Origin: Clostridiales bacterium
Lineage (GTDB): Bacteria; Bacillota; Clostridia; Oscillospirales; Oscillospiraceae
Assembly (NCBI GenBank): GCA_022785125.1
Contig: JALFRA010000022.1
Coordinates: forward strand, 1 to 64,000
Direction: 5' to 3'
DNA: 64,000 nucleotides
The translations under genes and the position numbers were made by a program. This document shows, one piece after another, positions 58,896-64,000 of this stretch (position 1 is its first letter; each line of letters opens with the position of its first letter). The notes beneath the pieces were generated by a model that saw only the letters and a list, made by a program, of their open reading frames with translations, was not told the origin of the DNA and ran no database searches.

Positions 58896-58924
58896 TTGAC
58901 GGTATGCGGCGGGGGTGCTATAGT
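58896..58924 (+). promoter_or_regulatory. Promoter of the AI-2E-family transporter gene
   Basis: TTGACG (58896-58901) and TATAGT (58919-58924) are 17 bp apart. Transcription would begin near 58931, giving a leader of about 290 nt that contains palindrome island C. Confidence 0.7.
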
Positions 58925-58952
58925 GAAGTCACCAGTTACTGTAATACGTACC

Positions 58953-59215
58953 GAACAAAGCCACAGCCTTTGAAAGCCAAGGCTTTCAAGGCGCATTGGC
59001 TTTGTTCAAGTGCAAGGTTTCTGGGCGATTGCGCCAAAACCTTGCACCTTTCCTGGGTGCGCAACCGCGCGCCCAGGAAAATACGCATTGCAGCAATGGC
59101 TGAATGGAAGTAAAAACGACTGTTCTCAGCCGTTTTACTTCCATTCCGCGGCACCTGCCGCGGAAATAAACCGCCCTGCGGTTTATTCAGCAGACATTTC
59201 TGTAAAGAAATCGAG
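58953..59215 (+). repeat. Palindrome island C in the leader of the transporter gene
   Basis: It consists of consecutive hairpins. An 11-bp outer stem 58953-58963/58997-59007 encloses a further imperfect hairpin, and a second 11-bp outer stem (GTGCAAGGTTT near 59010 with AAACCTTGCAC near 59046) encloses a short one. Then come CCTGGGTGCGC/GCGCGCCCAGG, CATTG/CAATG, a 14-bp stem GAATGGAAGTAAAA/TTTTACTTCCATTC, CCGCGGC/GCCGCGG, and AATAAACCGC/GCGGTTTATT. No ORF in it is credible. Confidence 0.8.
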
Positions 59216-59222
59216 GTCAAAC

Positions 59223-60347
59223 ATGGATAAAAAACTGTTCCGAAGCATTTTGCTTATTATTACATATGCAGTCTTGCTGGTCATGGTCCTGGCCCGTCTG
59301 GACGTGATCGGCGGCACGCTGGGCACCCTGCTGGCCGTCTTCAAGCCGCTGATCATCGGCTTTTGTCTGGCCTTTATCCTCAACCGCCCCTGCCAGTTTT
59401 TCTTCCGGCTGTACAGTCGGGGCCTGGATAAGACGCCCGCCCAGGGAGCGGCCCGCCCGCTGGCGGTGCTTACCTCCTATCTGGCCCTCATTCTTCTGGT
59501 TGTGGCGGTATTCTCCTTCGTGCTGCCCAAGCTGGTGGAGAGCATCCAGACCTTTGTGCTCAATCTGGGTGGATACATCGCCAACGCCCAGAACTCCATT
59601 AATAAGTTGTTGGAGTATCTGCACCTGGATATTCAGCAGCTGGATCTGTCCAGTCTGAACACCACCCTGGAAGGGCTGCTCAACAACGCGCTGAAGTTCC
59701 TCTCCAGCCTTGGTCCCCAGCTGGTGGAGTTCACCACCGGTCTGGTCTCCATTCTGGTCACCGGCGTGTTGGCCCTGGTCTTTTCCATCTACATGCTCTC
59801 CGGCCGGGACAGGCTGCTGGGTCAGTGCCGGCGGCTGCTGCAGGCCTATGTGCCCGGTAAAGTGGCCGGTCCCATCTCGGAGATAGTTTCCCTGACCGCC
59901 GCTACCTTTACCAAATTCGTCACTGGCCAGTGTATCGAGGCCTGCATTCTGGGCAGCCTTTGTACCATAGGGATGCTCTTTATCCAGCCGGACTACGCCC
60001 CCCTCATCGGCGTCACGGTGGGAGCCGCCGCCCTCATCCCGGTTGCGGGCGCTTATATCGGCGCCATCGTATCCGCCATTCTGCTGCTGATGGTCTCCCC
60101 GTTGAAGGCTTTCATTTTTGTGATCTTCCTCATTATTCTCCAGCAGGTGGAGGGCAACGTGATCTACCCCCGGGTGGTGGGCACCTCCCTTGGGCTGCCC
60201 GGTATTTGGGTACTGGCCGCCGTCACAGTGGGCGGCAGCCTGCTGGGCCTGGTGGGTGTGCTGATCAGCGTACCCATTGCCTCGGTGATCTACACCCTGC
60301 TCCGCCGGGACATCCGCAAGCGTCTGGGTCCTCCGAACGAGGCCTGA
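59223..60347 (+). CDS. AI-2E-family transporter (TqsA/YdiK type)
   Basis: This 374-residue polytopic membrane protein has about eight helices, an external/soluble middle region (residues 100-170) and the family C-terminal half with LVFSIYMLSGRDRLL, TKFVTGQCIEACILGSLCTIGM, PLIGVTVGAAALIPVAGAYIGA and LIILQQVEGNVIYPRVVGTSLGLPGIWVL. These proteins export autoinducer or other small solutes, and some act as Na+/H+ antiporters. The substrate is not predictable. The ATG at 59223 follows GAGGTCAAAC at the end of a long hairpin-rich leader. Confidence 0.9.
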   Translation: MDKKLFRSILLIITYAVLLVMVLARLDVIGGTLGTLLAVFKPLIIGFCLAFILNRPCQFFFRLYSRGLDKTPAQGAARPLAVLTSYLALILLVVAVFSFVLPKLVESIQTFVLNLGGYIANAQNSINKLLEYLHLDIQQLDLSSLNTTLEGLLNNALKFLSSLGPQLVEFTTGLVSILVTGVLALVFSIYMLSGRDRLLGQCRRLLQAYVPGKVAGPISEIVSLTAATFTKFVTGQCIEACILGSLCTIGMLFIQPDYAPLIGVTVGAAALIPVAGAYIGAIVSAILLLMVSPLKAFIFVIFLIILQQVEGNVIYPRVVGTSLGLPGIWVLAAVTVGGSLLGLVGVLISVPIASVIYTLLRRDIRKRLGPPNEA

Positions 60348-60360
60348 ATCACATATAAAA

Positions 60361-60429
60361 AGACCTGCTGCCGGCAGGTCTTTTTTCTGGCTGAAAAGGG
60401 CGCAGAGGTATAAAACCTCTGCGCCCTTG
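60361..60429. terminator. Tandem terminators between the transporter and degV genes
   Basis: Two hairpins, 60363-60369/60375-60381 followed by T6, and 60397-60410/60416-60429 with a 14-bp perfect stem, end the convergent transporter and degV transcripts. Confidence 0.85.
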
Positions 60430-60449
60430 TTCTCATGCGCAATACGCCG

Positions 60450-61328
60450 TCAATCCTCCAGTATCTGGATGCAGCCTCCCAATACGCCGTCGCCGATATA
60501 GACGCTGAGGGTGGCGTCGATCTCACCCTCCCACATCTGCACAGCATCAGGGAAGCGCTCCTTCATCCGGATAGCAAACTCCGCCATCTCCGCCGGCGCG
60601 CCCCCGTTGGCAATGCCCAGATTGTACCGGACACCGGGCCGGATATGCTGTTCCATCAGCTCCAGGATCTTGTCCTGAACCTGCCGGCGGCCCCGCACCT
60701 TGGCCACACTCTGAAGCTGACCGTCGGAGGCAAAGGAGATCACCGGCTTGATGCTCAGCAGGGTACCGGCAAAGGCGGCCACCTTCCCGATCCGCCCGCC
60801 CTTGCTCAGGTATTCCAGGGTATCCACCGAGAAGAAGGGGAAGGTATTTTGGATCAGCCTGGGCACCCGTCGAGCGATCAGCGTTTCCCAGTCCATTCCG
60901 GCCTGGATATCCTCCCACAGCTGGAGCACCATGCTGCCCATACCCAGAGAGCCGCTTTTGGAGTCAAACGCGGCAATCTCCAGGTCCTTTCGTGTCTCTG
61001 CCTGGAGGCGCACCATATTATAGGTGCCCGACAGCCCGGAGGAGAGCATCACGGCCAGCACCTTTTCATAGCCGTCAGCCTTGATCCGGTCCAGGGTGTC
61101 GCTGATGCTGCCGCCGTCGGGCAGAGAGGTGCGGGGCAGCTCCCCCCGATGGAGGCGGTCATACACATCCTGAGCAAAGATATCCACCCCGTCGGAGTAT
61201 TCTCCGTCGTCGCAGACGATCTTCAGGGGTACTGTATAGATGGGCTTGTCCTCCCGCATGGCGGGGGACAGATCGGCGGTGGAGTCGGTAAGCAGCGCGA
61301 TCTTCTGTACGTTTGACAAGTTGATCAT
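60450..61328 (-). CDS. DegV-family fatty-acid-binding protein
   Basis: The 292-residue protein has the DegV fold: KIALLTDSTADLSPAM at the N-terminus, SDGVDIFAQDVYDRL, TSLPDGGSISDTL, LSSGLSGTYNMV, FSVDTLEYLSKGGRIGKVAAFAGTLLSIKPVI. The FakB-type members present fatty acids to the kinase FakA; no fakA gene is in the window. It is transcribed from a promoter that overlaps, face to face, that of the tetR gene, with a palindromic operator between them. Confidence 0.9.
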   Translation of the reverse strand: MINLSNVQKIALLTDSTADLSPAMREDKPIYTVPLKIVCDDGEYSDGVDIFAQDVYDRLHRGELPRTSLPDGGSISDTLDRIKADGYEKVLAVMLSSGLSGTYNMVRLQAETRKDLEIAAFDSKSGSLGMGSMVLQLWEDIQAGMDWETLIARRVPRLIQNTFPFFSVDTLEYLSKGGRIGKVAAFAGTLLSIKPVISFASDGQLQSVAKVRGRRQVQDKILELMEQHIRPGVRYNLGIANGGAPAEMAEFAIRMKERFPDAVQMWEGEIDATLSVYIGDGVLGGCIQILED

Positions 61329-61341
61329 CCTACCCTATAAT
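61313..61341 (+). promoter_or_regulatory. Promoter of the tetR gene
   Basis: TTGACA (61313-61318) and TATAAT (61336-61341), both perfect, are 17 bp apart. The -35 lies within the first codons of degV on the other strand. Confidence 0.85.
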
Positions 61342-61357
61342 CAGTATCGTGAAACTG

Positions 61358-61374
61358 ACATAACGTCGTTATGT
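61358..61374. promoter_or_regulatory. TetR-type palindromic operator
   Basis: ACATAACG-T-CGTTATGT is a perfect 8-bp palindrome with one central base, sited just downstream of both start points of the tetR and degV promoters. It is the probable binding site of the TetR protein encoded 54 bp away. Confidence 0.75.
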
Positions 61375-61384
61375 GACTATCTAA

Positions 61385-61414
61385 ATTATAGCGGCAAAGA
61401 GCCGCCGCTGTCAA
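61385..61414 (-). promoter_or_regulatory. Promoter of degV
   Basis: Minus strand TTGACA (61409-61414) and TATAAT (61385-61390) are 18 bp apart, facing the tetR promoter. Confidence 0.8.
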
Positions 61415-61427
61415 GAGGTGGAAGCCA

Positions 61428-62027
61428 ATGGAGGACTATCGGACCCGCAGAAAAGAGCAGGCCAGGCAAACTGAGCAGGCCATTTTGCAGGCCGCCATGG
61501 ACCTGTCCCGGAAACAGAGCTTTGACAAGGTATCCATCCGGGAGATCTGCCAACAGGCTGGGATCACCACCGGGGCGTTCTACCACCACTTCCGCTCCAA
61601 GGAGGACCTGCTCTCCCGGGGCTTTGCCCCCCTGGACACCTATCTGGAACAGTGTCTGGCGGGCCATGAGGAGGACCCTCCCGCCCAGCGCCTGTGGCGG
61701 CTGATGACCAACTATGCGGAGTTTCTGGAAAACCTGGGGTGGGAACTGGTGGCCCGCTACTATCAGCGGCGGCTGGATTCCCCCGACGACACTTCCTCCA
61801 TGGACTCCAGCCGGTTTACCCTCCGGGCCATGGCAAATTGTCTGGGCCAGGCGGAGGCGGAGGGAGGCCTGCTGCCCGGCTGGTCGGCGGAATGGACCGC
61901 CGACTTTCTCCTGCGTCACTTCCGGGGCGTGGTCATTGACTGGGTCCTCCACCGGGGCGCCTATCCCCTGCTGTCCAGGCTGGAACAGGATTACACCCTC
62001 TTCAGCCATGTGTTCCGCACCGGCTGA
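61428..62027 (+). CDS. TetR/AcrR-family transcriptional regulator
   Basis: The 199-residue repressor has an N-terminal TetR_N domain (residues 10-60: AILQAAMDLSRKQSFDKVSIREICQQAGITTGAFYHHFRSKEDL) with a typical helix-turn-helix and a variable ligand-binding C-terminus. It likely represses itself and degV through the palindrome at 61358-61374. By analogy with FabR/FapR-like logic a fatty-acid ligand is conceivable, but the sequence does not show it. Confidence 0.9.
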   Translation: MEDYRTRRKEQARQTEQAILQAAMDLSRKQSFDKVSIREICQQAGITTGAFYHHFRSKEDLLSRGFAPLDTYLEQCLAGHEEDPPAQRLWRLMTNYAEFLENLGWELVARYYQRRLDSPDDTSSMDSSRFTLRAMANCLGQAEAEGGLLPGWSAEWTADFLLRHFRGVVIDWVLHRGAYPLLSRLEQDYTLFSHVFRTG

Positions 62028-62086
62028 GGTGGACAGGCAACTTTTTGCCCTATGGCGCATACCCATCTGTGAAGGAGGTGTGTGCC

Positions 62087-63277
62087 ATGTCCCGGCTGCT
62101 GTCCAAAGCCAGAGTCCGCGACCTGATCCTGGGCCTGGTTCTCTTATGCGCCACCCTGGCGCTGATGCTCTATCCCAAGCCTTCCATGGAGGCGGCCCGG
62201 ACCGGCCTCCAGCTGTGCTACAACGTCATCATCCCCTCGCTTTTCCCCTTTTTTGTGCTGTCCTCCCTGGTGGTGGAGCTGGGCCTGGCCCGCTATCTGG
62301 GCCGGCTGCTGGAGGGGCTTATGCGCCCCCTGTTCCACGTCAGCGGAGCCTGTGCCTCCGCCTTCGCCCTGGGCTTTGTGGGGGGCTATCCGGTGGGAGC
62401 CAAGACCGCCATCAGCCTCTATGAGAAGGGGATGTGCACCCGCACCGAGGCAGAGCGGCTGCTGGCCTTCTGCAACAACTCCGGCCCCGCCTTTATCCTG
62501 GGGGTTGTGGGAGCGGGCATCTTTGCCAGCAGCACGGTGGGGGTGCTGCTCTACCTGGCCCACGCCCTGGCCTCGGTATGTGTAGGGCTGCTCTTTCGTT
62601 TCTACAAGGCCGGCGAGGACAGCGGCAGAGGAAAATCCATCCGTCCCGCGCCCCAGTTTCAGGCCCAGCGCTTTTCCACCGCCTTTACCGGCTCGGTGAA
62701 AAGCGCCTTTCTCTCTACCTTAAATATCTGCGCCTTTGTGGTGTTCTTTACGGTGGTCATCCAGCTGCTCATCCGCTCCGGCTTTTTGCCCGGCCTGGCC
62801 CAGGCGCTGGGCACCGTGCTGGCTCCCTTCGGCCTGACGCCGGAATGGGCCCAACGGCTGCTTACCGGCGCGCTGGAGATCTCCTCCGGGGTGTCCACCC
62901 TGTCGGAGGGAGGAGCCCTCAGCAGCCGGTTGGCCATGGCCGCCTTTATGCTGGGCTGGGCAGGTATCTCGGTCCACTGCCAGGTGCTCTCCTTCATCGG
63001 AGGCAGCGGCCTGTCGGTGGGCACCTACCTGGTAGGCAAGCTGCTCCACGGCGGCCTGTCCGCCCTGTTTATCAGTGTACTGGTCCATTTCGTCCCCCTG
63101 GGCGCTCCCGTCTCCAACTACCTGGCCGATCAGGTAGCCGGCATCGCCGGTATGGAGTTTCACGGGGCCCTTACCGCCTCTATCCTGGCCGCCTGGATGA
63201 TCTTTCTGTTCTTTCTGCTGGCGGCGGCCCTGGGTTCACGAAAAAGCCTTGGCAAACGCCGCAAGCCCGTGATATAA
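62087..63277 (+). CDS. ylbJ: Sporulation integral membrane protein YlbJ-like
   Basis: This 396-residue polytopic protein of the nucleoside-recognition (Gate) family has FALGFVGGYPVGAKTAISLYEKG and LLAFCNNSGPAFILGVVGAGIF as diagnostic blocks (about residues 105-160) and about nine helices. YlbJ is needed for spore cortex formation in Bacillus. The ATG at 62087 follows GAAGGAGGTG. It is 59 bp downstream of tetR and probably in the same transcript. Confidence 0.85.
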   Translation: MSRLLSKARVRDLILGLVLLCATLALMLYPKPSMEAARTGLQLCYNVIIPSLFPFFVLSSLVVELGLARYLGRLLEGLMRPLFHVSGACASAFALGFVGGYPVGAKTAISLYEKGMCTRTEAERLLAFCNNSGPAFILGVVGAGIFASSTVGVLLYLAHALASVCVGLLFRFYKAGEDSGRGKSIRPAPQFQAQRFSTAFTGSVKSAFLSTLNICAFVVFFTVVIQLLIRSGFLPGLAQALGTVLAPFGLTPEWAQRLLTGALEISSGVSTLSEGGALSSRLAMAAFMLGWAGISVHCQVLSFIGGSGLSVGTYLVGKLLHGGLSALFISVLVHFVPLGAPVSNYLADQVAGIAGMEFHGALTASILAAWMIFLFFLLAAALGSRKSLGKRRKPVI

Positions 63278-63316
63278 TGATACTTACTGAATTTATACAA
63301 GGACAGGAGGGATTCC

Positions 63317-63526
63317 ATGCTGTTCCAAAAGGACATCGAACCCCGCTGCTGCTACTGTCAGCGGGGCACCAAGCTGGACGAGGAGCAGATCCTCTGTGTC
63401 AAGAAGGGTGTGGTCTCTCCCGGCGGCAGCTGCCGGGCCTTTCGGTATGATCCGCTGAAGCGGGTCCCTACTCCGCCGGTAACGCTGGATTTGGATAAAC
63501 TGAAGGACGAAGATTTTTCCCTGTAA
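63317..63526 (+). CDS. Small four-cysteine protein
   Basis: The 69-residue protein has CCYCQRGT near residue 11, a Cys at about 27 and SCRAF at about 39, a pattern that could hold one zinc ion. The C-terminus is proline- and Asp/Lys-rich. A good GGAGG site precedes the ATG, and a terminator follows. I recognise no named family; similar short proteins are common in Oscillospiraceae. Function is unknown. Confidence 0.7.
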   Translation: MLFQKDIEPRCCYCQRGTKLDEEQILCVKKGVVSPGGSCRAFRYDPLKRVPTPPVTLDLDKLKDEDFSL

Positions 63527-63529
63527 CAG

Positions 63530-63567
63530 ACCGGGACCCGCTGCTCAAGCAGCGGGTCCCGGTTTCC
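63530..63567. terminator. Bidirectional terminator before spmB
   Basis: A stem of about 15 bp (63530-63544 with 63549-63563) with loop TCAA lies between the small protein gene and the convergent spmB gene. Confidence 0.85.
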
Positions 63568-63575
63568 TTTATATC

Positions 63576-64000
63576 TCAAAAGATCAGCCGCACCGCCCAG
63601 GCGGCGGCCAGAAAGCCTGCCAGGTCGGCGCACAGAGCGGCAGGAACCGCATAGCGGGTCTTGATAATACCCGCCGCGCCGAAGTACACGGCGATGGTAT
63701 AAAAGGTGGTCTCGGTGGAGCCCAGCATAACGGCGGCGGTACGGCCGATCTCCGAGTCGGGCCCGTAGGTGGAGATGAGTTCTGCTCCAACCCCCAGCGC
63801 GGCGGAGCCGCTCACCGGCCGCACCAGCATCAGGCCCACCGTCTCCGGCGGAATGCCCACGGCAGTGAGCAAGGGAGCCAAAGCATCGGCGGCCAGCTCC
63901 AGAGCGCCCGACGCCCGCAGCATATAGACCGCCGTCAACAGCCCCACCAGGGCCGGAACGATACGGATGAGCACGCTCAGCCCCTCCCCGGCCCCCGAGA
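63576..64000 (-). CDS. spmB: Spore maturation protein SpmB-like, 5' part outside the window
   Basis: The frame is open from its stop at 63576 through the window end, so the N-terminus is missing. The visible ~140 residues contain about three helices and the SpmB blocks LMLVRPVSGSAALGVGAELISTYGPDSEIGRTAAVMLGSTETTFYTIAVYFGAAGI, the second Gate domain of SpmB. SpmA and SpmB act together in spore core dehydration in Bacillus. An spmA gene would be expected just beyond the window. Confidence 0.88.
   Translation of the reverse strand, partial: SGAGEGLSVLIRIVPALVGLLTAVYMLRASGALELAADALAPLLTAVGIPPETVGLMLVRPVSGSAALGVGAELISTYGPDSEIGRTAAVMLGSTETTFYTIAVYFGAAGIIKTRYAVPAALCADLAGFLAAAWAVRLIF

Noticed and set aside
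58904..59113. Short frames within palindrome island C as a coding gene
   Set aside because: The frames are made of back-to-back hairpin arms, lack a ribosome site, and give no protein-like composition.

Overview
The window reads as chromosomal DNA of a GC-rich, spore-forming, anaerobic member of the Bacillota, most likely an Oscillospiraceae-type gut Clostridium. The evidence is strong GGAGG ribosome sites, sporulation genes (ylbJ, spmB), a WalRK-YycHI system, the anaerobic (cobalt-early) cobalamin route, and mobile genes typical of gut Clostridia. The genus is inference.

Layout. (1) 1-1825: an IS1182-type insertion sequence with 20-bp perfect terminal inverted repeats. (2) 1852-11762, all on the minus strand: a decayed conjugative element. 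It holds a coupling protein (VirD4/TraG), a toprim/DUF3991 protein, the C-terminal part of a relaxase with Sel1 repeats, and a Tad/Flp-type secretion set (prepilin peptidase, TadB, TadC, pilin-like proteins). Its ATPase TadA and its CpaB are reduced to joined end fragments. (3) 12103-13545: ssrA (tmRNA), a cyclophilin gene and smpB, the trans-translation module. (4) 13771-19980: a MecA-like gene, a Nudix hydrolase and the walR-walK-yycH-yycI operon. (5) 20028-21092: hpf and a DUF134 regulator. (6) 21193-46334: about 25 kb on one strand encoding uroporphyrinogen III synthesis (hemL, B, C, D, A), SUMT and precorrin-2 dehydrogenase, CbiMNQO cobalt uptake, and almost all of anaerobic cobalamin synthesis including lower-loop assembly. 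Two cobalamin riboswitches divide it into two transcription blocks, and most genes overlap by 4 nt. No corrinoid adenosyltransferase or PduX-type threonine kinase is present. (7) 46656-53880: a GNAT protein, a P-type ATPase, a small membrane protein, a ROK glucokinase, a flippase-like protein with an MGDG-synthase-like glycosyltransferase, and a phosphopantetheinyl transferase. (8) 54214-57058: a second two-component system. (9) 57095-58754: nifU and nifS. (10) 59223-64000: an AI-2E-family transporter, degV, tetR, ylbJ, a four-cysteine small protein, and spmB cut by the window end.

The least expected features are non-coding. Three intergenic islands (13.6, 15.7 and 59.0 kb) are made almost wholly of short hairpins, in two cases enclosed by an outer stem. 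One interrupts the walR-walK junction and is flanked by a perfect 63-bp duplication of the walR 3' end. Three promoters (49.65, 53.33 and 54.14 kb) carry TCTTAA direct repeats phased at 11 bp, which suggests an undescribed regulon of the 54.2-kb response regulator. A TetR-type operator lies between two face-to-face promoters at 61.3-61.4 kb.
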